From assembly GCA_009778115.1 (NCBI GenBank), contig WRKL01000003.1:1-64000 (forward strand): 64,000 nucleotides of DNA, in the 5' to 3' direction. The stretch is from Oscillospiraceae bacterium (lineage in GTDB: Bacteria > Bacillota > Clostridia > Oscillospirales > Ruminococcaceae). A program made the position numbers and the translations under genes. The notes beneath the pieces are model-generated. The model saw only the letters and a program-made list of their open reading frames with translations. It did not search any database and was not told where the DNA came from. Shown one piece after another: positions 22,618-31,319 of the stretch (within the stretch, counting starts at the first letter, position 1; every line of letters begins with the position of its first letter).

Positions 22618-24795
22618 TTGCAACAGAAATTAAATATAGCCGCCTACTGTCGTATATCAGTAGACGAAGAAATGGATAGGGAAAATACGTCTATCGAAAA
22701 CCAAAAGTCCATAATTGAAGACTTCGTGAAGCGAAAATTCCCCGGTTCTACTCTTGATTTTTACGAAGACCGCGACCGTTCCGGTTATACTTTTGAGCAG
22801 CGGGAGGGATATCAACAGCTCCGTCCACAGCTGATGGATTTGACCTACGACATCCTGATCGTCAAAGACTTCTCCCGTTTCTCCCGCCGCAACAGCAAAG
22901 GATTGGTGGAGTTAGAGGACTTGCGTGACGCCGGATTGAGAATTATTGCCATCGGCGACAGCATTGATTATCCTACTTACGATGACTGGACGGCGATACA
23001 ATTCCGTTTCCTTATAAATGAAATGCCGGTGACTGATACCAGCAAAAAGGTCAAGTCTGTTATCAAGCGGCGGCAGAGCGAGGGTAAATGGATTTGCTCC
23101 GTGCCGTATGGCTACGTCATCACCAACAGCAAAACGATGGCGTTTGAAATGGACGAATCTTCCGCTGAGGTAGTGCGTCAGGTTTTTGAACTTTATAATG
23201 GCGGTTGGGGTTATAAAAAAATCGCCAATCACCTCACAGATAAAAACATCCCCACACCAAGAATGACGGAGAAACTGCGAAAGGAAGCGAAGGGTGAGGA
23301 ATACAGAGCCGAAGTCAAGCAGGCTTGGAGTATCGTAACCATATCTGAAATCTTGTGCAACGATTTTTATATTGGCACTCTGCGGCAGGGGAAATATAAA
23401 CGCAAAAAAATTAACGGCTCAGATGTAAAGACCGACGAAATGGATCATGTAGTATTTGAGAACAACCACGACCCCGTCATTGATTACCGCACCTTCGCAG
23501 TCACGCAGGAGCAGTTGAAACAACGCTCAACATCCCACTACCGTGGGATAAGAAAAAACGACAACGTATATTCCGGTTTTATTTATTGCGGTGATTGCAA
23601 CAATCCCATGTTCGCCATGAGCCGCCGGGATTTGAAACCCGCTTACACCTGCGGCACGTATCATTCGCGAGGGCTGAAAGGATGCACATCCCATCACACG
23701 CGGGTAGATGTACTGGACAAGCTGCTTAAATCATACGTTGAAAAAGTGCGGGATAGCTCAAAGGATATGTTAGACAAGCTGAATGAATCACTGAAAAATG
23801 AGCAGGAGGTTGTCAAAGAAAGCACCACATCGTTGGAAATTTTGCAAAGCCAGATCGACGATGCCCGGCAGGAAATGAAAATTCTTACCCGGCAGCAAGC
23901 GAAAGAGATAGCCCGAAGTCCGGACAGGGAGACTGTCATAGATGGTATATACCGCGAGATGTTGGACGAGTTAGCAGACAGGGTTGACGGGCTGACCCAA
24001 CAACTTGAATTGACATCCGATCGGCGAAACACTATCATACGGGTCAATCGCATCGCAAAAACCGCATTGGACATCTTCGATGACATCCTTAATAAAGAAA
24101 AGCTGGACAAAACGGACTTGCAACTCATCATTGATCGAATCGTCGTCTACGAGGACAGAATCGAAATCCAGTTAAAAGCAGACATCGACACCATCCTCAA
24201 AACAGGAACCATCCCGGAGGACGCGCTAAATTTTCCGCATGACACTGGGGATATCGAAAGAGCCGCATACCAAAGCGGCAGCCTGATCCAAAAAAGCAGG
24301 AACCATTTGGATAAGGTTCTCAGTGTCCATGTTATCAGCAACGGCGACCCGCTTGAAATTTATACAAACAACGAGGGTGAAGTAATTTTCAAAAAATACA
24401 GCCCCATAGGCGAGATAGCGAATTTCGCATCGCAGTATGCTGATGTTTTGAGTAAAACCGGAAATATGCCGGCGATAGTGTGCGACAAGGACCATGTTAT
24501 TGCGGCGGCAGGCATCCCCAAAAAGGAAGTACTGGAACGACGGGTTTCCGGAGCGCTCGAGGATATAATGGAATCGCGTAAAACTTATATCCACGAAAAC
24601 GGAAATGCGAAACCGTTGAAACCGATCGAAGGGATGGATAAGCATACGCTGGTATGCGCACCTATCGTAACGGCGGGCGATGTCGGTGGCGCGATAATGT
24701 TTATGTCAACCGACGAAGTAGGAGTCGCTAACGAAACTTTGAATAAGCTCGCACAGTCGGCGGCATTGTTTATCGGAAAGCAAATGGAAGAATAA
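22618..24795 (+). CDS. Large serine recombinase fused in frame to SpoVT (residues ~31 to end)
   Basis: 725 residues from a TTG start. The N-terminal resolvase domain has the catalytic Ser14 (YCRISVDEE) and the DFSRFSRRNSKG motif; a recombinase domain (SEGKWICSVPYGYVI), a zinc-ribbon (CGDCNNPMF, TCGTYHSRGLKGC) and a long coiled coil follow to about 500. From Gly576 on (GDPLEIYTNNEGEVIFKKYSP) the protein is SpoVT to its normal end (FIGKQMEE): the second half of the AbrB domain plus the GAF-like sensor domain. The first ~30 residues of SpoVT are missing. Inference: an element integrated inside spoVT, with the attachment core near 24343-24362; excision would restore spoVT. The other spoVT half is not in the window. 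Confidence 0.9.
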   Translation: MQQKLNIAAYCRISVDEEMDRENTSIENQKSIIEDFVKRKFPGSTLDFYEDRDRSGYTFEQREGYQQLRPQLMDLTYDILIVKDFSRFSRRNSKGLVELEDLRDAGLRIIAIGDSIDYPTYDDWTAIQFRFLINEMPVTDTSKKVKSVIKRRQSEGKWICSVPYGYVITNSKTMAFEMDESSAEVVRQVFELYNGGWGYKKIANHLTDKNIPTPRMTEKLRKEAKGEEYRAEVKQAWSIVTISEILCNDFYIGTLRQGKYKRKKINGSDVKTDEMDHVVFENNHDPVIDYRTFAVTQEQLKQRSTSHYRGIRKNDNVYSGFIYCGDCNNPMFAMSRRDLKPAYTCGTYHSRGLKGCTSHHTRVDVLDKLLKSYVEKVRDSSKDMLDKLNESLKNEQEVVKESTTSLEILQSQIDDARQEMKILTRQQAKEIARSPDRETVIDGIYREMLDELADRVDGLTQQLELTSDRRNTIIRVNRIAKTALDIFDDILNKEKLDKTDLQLIIDRIVVYEDRIEIQLKADIDTILKTGTIPEDALNFPHDTGDIERAAYQSGSLIQKSRNHLDKVLSVHVISNGDPLEIYTNNEGEVIFKKYSPIGEIANFASQYADVLSKTGNMPAIVCDKDHVIAAAGIPKKEVLERRVSGALEDIMESRKTYIHENGNAKPLKPIEGMDKHTLVCAPIVTAGDVGGAIMFMSTDEVGVANETLNKLAQSAALFIGKQMEE
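24343..24362 (+). other. Probable attachment-site core (attR) at the recombinase-spoVT junction
   Basis: These bases encode Gly-Asp-Pro-Leu-Glu-Ile, where recombinase-specific sequence changes to SpoVT sequence. In large serine recombinase systems the crossover core is shared by attL and attR, so a short copy should be present at the element's left end. I did not find one in the window; the exact core cannot be set from one end. Confidence 0.45.
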
Positions 24796-24807
24796 AAGCC
24801 CGAAGAA

Positions 24808-24848
24808 AAAAACAACCTTTTCGGTTTTGCACTGAAGAGGTTGTTTTT
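24808..24848 (+). terminator. Terminator after the recombinase-SpoVT gene
   Basis: An 11-bp stem AAAAACAACCT / AGGTTGTTTTT with a 19-base loop, 12 bases after the stop codon; works in both directions. Confidence 0.75.
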
Positions 24849-24898
24849 CTACGTTAGTATTTCGCATTACAAATTTACATTTTTAATTGGGATTAATA

Positions 24899-26650
24899 TC
24901 AATCCCACCCGTGTTTGCTGCGGGGTTTGTAACTTGTGTGCAGTAATTCGTGCGCTTTATGACTGCCGGGTTTTCCCAGAAAATCACTGTAGAGCTTTTT
25001 GATCGACGGATTTTCGTGGGATTTGCGTAATGGTGTGTCCGCATCCTGCCGGTAAACTGTTTTAGCCCGCTCACCGCGAAGATCTACAAAGTTGTAAACC
25101 GATGCCGGTTGTATCGGCTGCCCGCCGCCGTTCACGCAACCGCCTTTACACGCCATGATTTCAATAAAATGATAATCCTTTTCCCCGCTTTTCACCTTTT
25201 CCAGCAATTGATGGGCGTTAGCGAGCCCCGATGCGACAGCGACATTAACATCAAGATCACCGATTTTGTATGTCGCTTCCTTGATCCCTTTGGTTCCGCG
25301 AACTTCATGGAAATCCACCGACTTTAATTCCTCCCCGGCTATCCATTCGGATGCAGTACGCAGCGATGCTTCCATGACTCCGCCCGTAGCTCCGAAAATC
25401 GTTCCGGCGCCTGTTGCTTGCCCCAGCGGATCGTCGAAATTCTCATCAGGTAAACCTACAAAGTCAATTCCTGCTTTTTTCACCATGTTTGCAAATTCCC
25501 GGGTAGTAAGAACTATGTCCACATCAGGAACCCCGGCTGCGTTTTGATCGTCGCGCTCTTTCTCCAGTTTTTTGGCGGTACAGGGCATCACCGAAACCAC
25601 AACTATATTTTTTGCATCGATACCGTTCTTTTGCGCGTACCATGTTTTAACGATCGCGCCGAACATCTGATGAGGGGATTTGCAGGTCGAAAGATTAGGC
25701 AGCATTTCGGGGAAGTTATGCTCGGCATACTTAACCCAGCTCGGAGAACACGATGTGATTATAGGCAAAACGCCGCCGTTTTTAATGCGTTCCACAAACT
25801 CGTTGGCTTCCTCCATTATCGTGAGATCTGCTCCGAATTCGGTATCGAATACAGCATCGAAACCCAGACGGCGCAATGCCGCGACCATTTTCCCCTTTAC
25901 ATTCGACCCTACGGGCATACCAAAAGCTTCGCCGGCAGTAAATCTGATCGCAGGCGCAGGCTGTACCACAACGTGTTTTGTTTCATCGCTTAACGCCGCC
26001 CATACTTCTCCGGAATGATCTTTTTCGGATAACGCGCCGGTCGGGCATACAACAATACACTGTCCGCATCCGACACAGGCGGTTTCTCCCAGCCCCTGAT
26101 CAAACGCGCTCCCTATATATGTCTTGAATCCGCGTTCGTTAGCTCCGATAACCCCCACATCCTGGTCTTGGGAGCAAACAACGGTGCAGCGGCGGCACAA
26201 AATACATTTGGAGTTATCGCGATACATATGCCCTGCCGTTTGGTCGATTTCGCTTTCAGGTATCGCGCCGGCATATCTGTCTTCATCCTCTACGCCGTAT
26301 ATTTGCGACAGATCCTGTAATTCGCACTGACCGCTTCGGACGCAGGACAAGCATTTTTTATTATGAGTTGAGAGAATGAGTTCTAAATTCTTCTTGCGCG
26401 CATCCATAATTCTCGGGCTTGTAGTCGTAATTTCCATTCCGTCGGCAACGGGTGAAACACAAGCCGCAACAAGTCCGCGCTGACCCTTGATTTCGACCAA
26501 GCATATCCTGCACGCTCCGATTTCGCTGACTCCGCGCAGGTAGCATAATGTAGGGATATCTATTCCGGCTTCCCTGACCGCTTCGAGTACGGTAATTCCT
26601 TGATTTGCGGTATACGACACGCCGTTGATTTTTATATTAACAGTTCCCAT
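24899..26650 (-). CDS. hydA: [FeFe] hydrogenase catalytic subunit of a bifurcating complex
   Basis: 583 residues from the ATG at 26650, with GGAGG seven bases upstream; an in-frame start at 26665 is less well placed. An N-terminal [2Fe-2S] domain (TLCYLRGVSEIGACRICL), a His-Cys [4Fe-4S] segment, a two-cluster ferredoxin domain (CILCRRCTVVC, CVGCGQCIVVC) and the H-cluster domain with TSCSPSW, MPCTAKK and MACKGGCVNGGGQP. It reduces protons or oxidises H2 in the cytoplasm, with electrons from NADH and reduced ferredoxin through HydB and HydC. Last gene of the hydC-hydB-hydA operon. Confidence 0.95.
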   Translation of the reverse strand: MGTVNIKINGVSYTANQGITVLEAVREAGIDIPTLCYLRGVSEIGACRICLVEIKGQRGLVAACVSPVADGMEITTTSPRIMDARKKNLELILSTHNKKCLSCVRSGQCELQDLSQIYGVEDEDRYAGAIPESEIDQTAGHMYRDNSKCILCRRCTVVCSQDQDVGVIGANERGFKTYIGSAFDQGLGETACVGCGQCIVVCPTGALSEKDHSGEVWAALSDETKHVVVQPAPAIRFTAGEAFGMPVGSNVKGKMVAALRRLGFDAVFDTEFGADLTIMEEANEFVERIKNGGVLPIITSCSPSWVKYAEHNFPEMLPNLSTCKSPHQMFGAIVKTWYAQKNGIDAKNIVVVSVMPCTAKKLEKERDDQNAAGVPDVDIVLTTREFANMVKKAGIDFVGLPDENFDDPLGQATGAGTIFGATGGVMEASLRTASEWIAGEELKSVDFHEVRGTKGIKEATYKIGDLDVNVAVASGLANAHQLLEKVKSGEKDYHFIEIMACKGGCVNGGGQPIQPASVYNFVDLRGERAKTVYRQDADTPLRKSHENPSIKKLYSDFLGKPGSHKAHELLHTSYKPRSKHGWD

Positions 26651-26678
26651 ATTACAGTCCTCCATATAACTTAAATTC

Positions 26679-28565
26679 TTATTTCCTGATTATCGCTCCC
26701 GGTTTGCATTTCTCCACACAAACGCCGCATTTTATACACTTGTCCGGATCAATGATATGTTTTTCTTTAACTTTGCCCGATATAGCGTTAGTGGGACAGA
26801 CACGCGCGCACAGAGTGCATCCGATACATTTTTCAGCTATTATAAAGTATGTCAGCAAATCTTTGCAAACACCGGACGGGCATTTATGATCAACGGCGTG
26901 TGCTACATATTCATCCCGGAAATATTTCATCATCGAAATTACGGGGTTGGATGCTGTTTGTCCCAGGGCGCACAGTGAACTCACATTGATATGTTGGCAT
27001 AATTCTTCTATTTTATCCAGGTCCGCCGCCTCGCCTTTGCCCTCGATGAGTTTGTCCAGAAGTTCAAGCAGACGCTTGGTTCCGATACGGCAGGGAGCGC
27101 ATTTTCCGCAACTTTCATCCACCGTGAAGTCTAAAAAGAACCTCGCCATATCTACCATGCAGTTATCTTCGTCCATTACTATCAAACCGCCGGAACCCAT
27201 CATGGAACCGATTTCGACTAAATTGTCATAGTCGATCGGAACATCATAATGGATATCGGGAATACAACCGCCGGAAGGACCTCCGGTTTGTGCGGCTTTG
27301 AACTTTTTACCGCCGGGAACACCGCCGCCGATTTCCTCTACAACTTCGCGCAGTGTAATTCCCATCGGCACTTCGATAAGCCCGGTGTTTGTGACTTTCC
27401 CGCCGATGGCAAAAACTTTGGAACCTTTAGATTTTTTTGTACCCATAGATGCGAACCAATCCGCTCCCCTGAGTATGATCGGAGGTATATTCGCATAAGT
27501 TTCAACATTGTTAAGCAAAGTCGGTTTACCGAAAATGCCCTTAACCGCCGGATATGGCGGACGCGGACGCGGCTCACCGCGCTTGCCTTCAATAGATGCG
27601 ATCAGCGCAGTTTCTTCACCGCATACAAACGCCCCGGCTCCCAACCGGATCTCTATATCAAAATTATAGCCTGTCCCTAAAATGTTTTTACCCAAAAGTC
27701 CGCGCTCGCGAGCATTTTTTATAGCGCGCTCCAGCCGTTTTACCGCTACGGGATATTCCGCACGGATATAAATATAACCGTGATCCGCACCCACAGCGTA
27801 ACCCGCTATCGCCATTGCTTCAACAACAACGTGCGGCGCTCCCTCTATTATTGCCCGATCCATAAAAGCGCCCGGATCACCCTCGTCGGCATTACAAGCG
27901 ACATATTTTTGCTCAGATTGGACTTTGCGCGTAAATTCCCATTTCAATCCTGTAGGAAAACCGCCGCCGCCGCGTCCCCGCAGTCCGGAGTCCCTGACGG
28001 TTTTGATCACTTCATCCCGGGTCATTTCGCTTAAAGCCTTAGCCAGCGCCATATAGCCGTCGTTACCTATATATTCGTTGAGATTATCCGGTTCGATTAT
28101 ACCGCAGTTACGCAGAGCGTTGCGTTCCTGTTTTTTATAAAACCCCGTTTGTGCGAAAGGTATGATTTCTTCGCCGCTAACGGTTTCCTTATACAATAAT
28201 TCTTTAACCGGGGTATCGCCCATAAGATGTTCGGTAACTACCCGTTCCATTTCTTCCGCTTTACATTCACCATAAAAATATCCGCCCGGATACACTATAA
28301 CTATAGGTCCGAGCGAACATATTCCAAAACAACCCACGGTCAGAATATTCACATCTTTTTCCAGTTTATGTTTCGTCACGGATTCATTCAGGGCATCTAT
28401 AATGGCTTTGCATCCCGAAGTAAGGCAACCCGTGTCGCCGCATACAAGTACATTGTATTTATAATCCATCATAACGGCGGGATCATTTTTTTCCAGCGAA
28501 AAGCGTATTCCCATTTTTAAGCGTTGTTCGTCGCGTAATTTTTTCAGGTTTTCAACAGTTAACAT
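26679..28565 (-). CDS. hydB: NADH-binding flavoprotein subunit of bifurcating hydrogenase (NuoF-like)
   Basis: 628 residues from the ATG at 28565, behind AAGGAGG; the in-frame GTG at 28577 lies too close to that site. N-terminal thioredoxin-like [2Fe-2S] domain (CGDTGCLTSGC, CFGICSLGP), then the NuoF core with NADH/FMN motifs (GLRGRGGGGFPTGLKW, GAGAFVCGEETALIASIEGK), the [4Fe-4S] motif ESCGKCAPCRIGTKR and a C-terminal two-cluster ferredoxin domain (CIGCTLCARVCP, CIKCGVCVEKC). Site of NADH oxidation and flavin-based electron bifurcation in HydABC complexes. Confidence 0.95.
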   Translation of the reverse strand: MLTVENLKKLRDEQRLKMGIRFSLEKNDPAVMMDYKYNVLVCGDTGCLTSGCKAIIDALNESVTKHKLEKDVNILTVGCFGICSLGPIVIVYPGGYFYGECKAEEMERVVTEHLMGDTPVKELLYKETVSGEEIIPFAQTGFYKKQERNALRNCGIIEPDNLNEYIGNDGYMALAKALSEMTRDEVIKTVRDSGLRGRGGGGFPTGLKWEFTRKVQSEQKYVACNADEGDPGAFMDRAIIEGAPHVVVEAMAIAGYAVGADHGYIYIRAEYPVAVKRLERAIKNARERGLLGKNILGTGYNFDIEIRLGAGAFVCGEETALIASIEGKRGEPRPRPPYPAVKGIFGKPTLLNNVETYANIPPIILRGADWFASMGTKKSKGSKVFAIGGKVTNTGLIEVPMGITLREVVEEIGGGVPGGKKFKAAQTGGPSGGCIPDIHYDVPIDYDNLVEIGSMMGSGGLIVMDEDNCMVDMARFFLDFTVDESCGKCAPCRIGTKRLLELLDKLIEGKGEAADLDKIEELCQHINVSSLCALGQTASNPVISMMKYFRDEYVAHAVDHKCPSGVCKDLLTYFIIAEKCIGCTLCARVCPTNAISGKVKEKHIIDPDKCIKCGVCVEKCKPGAIIRK

Positions 28566-28582
28566 ATTAATATTCACCCTCC

Positions 28583-29074
28583 TTAATCATATTTTTTGAG
28601 TATTTCAGCAATATCCGAAACCGATATACGTCCGTACGGGTCACCGTTAATAATGATGAGCGGTGCTAATCCGCAAGCTCCTACGCAGCGGCACGCATCC
28701 AACGACCATTTTCCGTCCGGTGTGCATTCACCGTCCTTGATTTTCAGCCTTTCGCAAAGATCGTTGTAAAGATCACCCGCGCCTTTTACATAGCACGCTG
28801 TTCCCATACACACTGAAACTATGTTGCGCCCCCTTGGATAAAGCGAAAATTGTGCGTAAAAAGTAACTACCCCGTAAATGTCTTCCAAGGGTAAGCCCAA
28901 GCCGTCCGCGATCATTTCCTGCACCTGAATCGGCAAATAACCATAAATATCCTGCGCCTTTTGCAAAACCGTCATTAATGCGCCGCGAACATTTGCGTTT
29001 TCTTCGATAACCTTGTAAAGCTCCGATTTTTGCTGTGCTGTACCTTTGAATGGAATCTTAACCGCTGTTCCCAT
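28583..29074 (-). CDS. hydC: NuoE-like [2Fe-2S] subunit of bifurcating hydrogenase
   Basis: 163 residues of the thioredoxin-like [2Fe-2S] family. The four cysteine ligands are in VCMGTACYVKGA and CRCVGACGLAP. GGGGAGGT precedes the ATG. First gene of the operon; a promoter lies at 29117-29145. It transfers electrons between HydB and HydA. Confidence 0.95.
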   Translation of the reverse strand: MGTAVKIPFKGTAQQKSELYKVIEENANVRGALMTVLQKAQDIYGYLPIQVQEMIADGLGLPLEDIYGVVTFYAQFSLYPRGRNIVSVCMGTACYVKGAGDLYNDLCERLKIKDGECTPDGKWSLDACRCVGACGLAPLIIINGDPYGRISVSDIAEILKKYD

Positions 29075-29116
29075 TATTGCATTTTACCTCCCCTGTATCA
29101 TTTTTAATATGAAAGT

Positions 29117-29145
29117 ATTGTATCATACGTTATATGTTTTGTAAA
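29117..29145 (-). promoter_or_regulatory. Promoter of the hydCBA operon
   Basis: On the minus strand TTTACA (29140-29145), 17-base spacer and TACAAT (29117-29122), about 43 bases before the hydC start. No Rex-type palindrome is obvious to me around it. Confidence 0.6.
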
Positions 29146-29261
29146 GATGTATGATCTCACTTTTGAGAATCTTTATAAAAAACCGTAATAATTAACGAGC
29201 ATTTACCGAAAAAATTGTTTTGCCTGACGGAAAACATCTCTGTTAATTCGGAAATCTCCCA

Positions 29262-30722
29262 TTATGAGAATATATTTTTTGTTTTTATATCCATATTTTT
29301 TATTATGTGTTTGTGCCGTTTTGCAAAATCCGGGTATACAACAATATGGCAGAGTCCGGCTTTTCGGTGCAATAAATTTTGACGGATCACTATTTTCAAC
29401 GATTTTCCACGCAAAACAGACACTTTAAAAAACTTGAAATTCTTCTGATAATAAAGGGTAAGCGTATCGTCCTTGATACCTATTCCGCTATAGTAGAAAC
29501 TTTGCACTTTGATGCGAAGTAACCACCCAAGAGGAAAGAGTGCCGATAAAAAAACGAAGCTTACTGTATGTTTATAAAATTCGACAGGGATAAGCTGCGC
29601 CGCTGTTGTTGCTGATACCGTCACTAAAACACTTATTGCCGCAGGGAAGATATAATATATAAGAGCTCGTTTCGGCGGGCTTATTTGTTTTTCTACCGGT
29701 TTTATTTCCGGCAGAAGTGAGGACATGACATCCAGAGCCTTATCTTCCTGTGCCGCCGGCACAAGAACTGCCAGTTCGCCTTTTCCCGAAGCATACCCTG
29801 TGCTGTGCAAAAACACCGAAACTCGTTTTTGTTTGGCTGTTTTCGCAATCCGTGAATTTATTATACTGATATAATCTACCCGTTCGGGCTTTATGGAATA
29901 TTCCCTGACCGAAAGCATACCCCAGCGCGCATAAAGAGATCCCCCCTGTCTTATCACTTTTAATTCCCGGTAACGCAATAAATTAATGATAAAGGAAACT
30001 ATCCATCCGCCCGACAACAAAACAGAAACCACGGCGGCAAAATGCGGGATAGATGCGGACAACGCAACAGCTTTAGCACCGTAGTCAAGATTTTCCAACA
30101 CCATATCCTGAAGTTCACGCCCTATAAGCTTTCCGCCCAGCATGGTCAGTGATACGGCGATCAATATTCCGCGCAACCCGCTGGAATGTTTCAGGGACAT
30201 ATCAGCCACATCCGAAAATTGGGGGGAATACGACATTTTTTCCGCTGCTTCGGTACGGTTTTGCTCCAGCGAACGGCGCATTATCTCTATCCCGTAAATT
30301 CGTTTCACCGTTAAAGACAGGATCCCTTTCTTTGCAAGGCGCGTATCGCAGGCAATTTTAATTCGGACAGCACCCAGCCCCGCAAGATAGAACGGTTTTT
30401 CCAATAATATAGATGTAACGCTGTCATAAGAGAACGAATATCCGGATATTCGAAATAATCCTTTACGCACAAAAATCCCTTCGCTGTTTATAACGAAAGA
30501 AACCGAGAGCCATTTTATAAAACCCGGCGTTATAATAAGAGCGGCAATCAGAAAGTCGAGCCATATTGATTGCAGCCAGATGTTTATCATATCCGGCGTA
30601 AGACCCTGTTTCATCAAAGCTGCGGCACTTCGCAGCGCCGGAAGAATGAATAACAGCAAATATTTAAATATACCCTCGATTATTTTTACAGGGTGCTGGC
30701 GGAGAGCAGCGTTTCTATCCAT
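29262..30722 (-). CDS. Membrane protein with bacterial PH (YdbT-like) domains
   Basis: 486 residues. Repeated units of paired membrane helices followed by a bacterial PH-like segment (bPH_2, DUF304): FVINSEGIFVRKGLFRISGY with SFSYDSVTSI, then GGSLYARWGMLSVREYSIKP, then a third weaker one near FYYSGIGIKDDTLTLYYQK. This matches YdbT of Bacillus. The partner gene ydbS usually found next to it is absent. Probably membrane-located and involved in stress resistance, but its mechanism is unknown. Confidence 0.8.
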   Translation of the reverse strand: MDRNAALRQHPVKIIEGIFKYLLLFILPALRSAAALMKQGLTPDMINIWLQSIWLDFLIAALIITPGFIKWLSVSFVINSEGIFVRKGLFRISGYSFSYDSVTSILLEKPFYLAGLGAVRIKIACDTRLAKKGILSLTVKRIYGIEIMRRSLEQNRTEAAEKMSYSPQFSDVADMSLKHSSGLRGILIAVSLTMLGGKLIGRELQDMVLENLDYGAKAVALSASIPHFAAVVSVLLSGGWIVSFIINLLRYRELKVIRQGGSLYARWGMLSVREYSIKPERVDYISIINSRIAKTAKQKRVSVFLHSTGYASGKGELAVLVPAAQEDKALDVMSSLLPEIKPVEKQISPPKRALIYYIFPAAISVLVTVSATTAAQLIPVEFYKHTVSFVFLSALFPLGWLLRIKVQSFYYSGIGIKDDTLTLYYQKNFKFFKVSVLRGKSLKIVIRQNLLHRKAGLCHIVVYPDFAKRHKHIIKNMDIKTKNIFS

Positions 30723-30802
30723 AGGCTTATTCTTACCTGATGCGACCGATTATATGCCTTTTATGAACAAATCAAAATTAAGAATTGAGGGTTTACGAGC
30801 TT

Positions 30803-30907
30803 ATACTAATCCCATTTTAAAAACCGTTGAAAACGAGAGAGTAGTTTTTTAAGAAAAACGAATAACGAACGAAGTTTGAAACGATGATTTTAATGTGGGA
30901 TTAGTAT
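30803..30907. mobile_element. Family B miniature inverted-repeat element, copy 2, with target duplication
   Basis: 105 bp from ATACTAATCCCA to TGGGATTAGTAT, nearly identical to the inverted copy at 11058-11162. It is flanked by a 9-bp direct repeat TACGAGCTT (30794-30802 and 30908-30916), as expected for transposition. No coding capacity; a transposase supplied in trans is needed. Confidence 0.9.
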
Positions 30908-31027
30908 TACGAGCTTGCGCATAGAGCTTACCTTGAAAATTTACCGCAAGGGGCGTTGAAAAAGCCGCCCGCAAAAAATATTGCGGCTATATTATAGCGA
31001 TACATGAACCCTACTATTTAAACACTT

Positions 31028-31268
31028 ACGCTTTAATTTTATTTATGTTATAATAACCTCACCCGTTACCTAAATCAGAGATTTAGAACAGGTCCCGAGA
31101 ACATTGAAACATGATTTGGCGGTTAGGGATATTGATATAATCATGTTATAATAACCTCATCCCTAACCGGAATTTTATCAAAATCCCGGTCGGGAACGTT
31201 CGTGTAACGAACTTGAGAACATTGAAACATAAATAAAACGCATACGCTTTAATTTTATTTATGTTATA
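31028..31268 (+). repeat. Two structured repeat units upstream of the antiporter gene
   Basis: Unit 1 (31045-31112) and unit 2 (31143-31230) both begin ATGTTATAATAACCTCA and end GAGAACATTGAAACAT, but their interiors differ and each folds back: CTAAATC/GATTTAG in unit 1; ACCGGAATTTT with AAAATCCCGGT, and GTTCGT/ACGAAC in unit 2. A 25-base sequence ending TTTATTTATGTTATA is repeated exactly at 31028-31052 and 31244-31268 and frames the region, and CGGTTAGGGAT (31120-31130) can pair with ATCCCTAACCG in unit 2. Strongly structured RNA or DNA element; I do not recognise it. It ends 50 bases before the antiporter start. Confidence 0.65.
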
Positions 31269-31319
31269 GCTAATCATATTTTATTATGTTTTGGGAAAAA
31301 GCAGGGGGAATTATTTAAT

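Noticed and set aside
31045-31230. CRISPR-like arrangement of repeated ends
   Set aside because: Only two units, the conserved parts are at the ends of each unit, interiors are self-complementary and of different length, and no cas genes are near.
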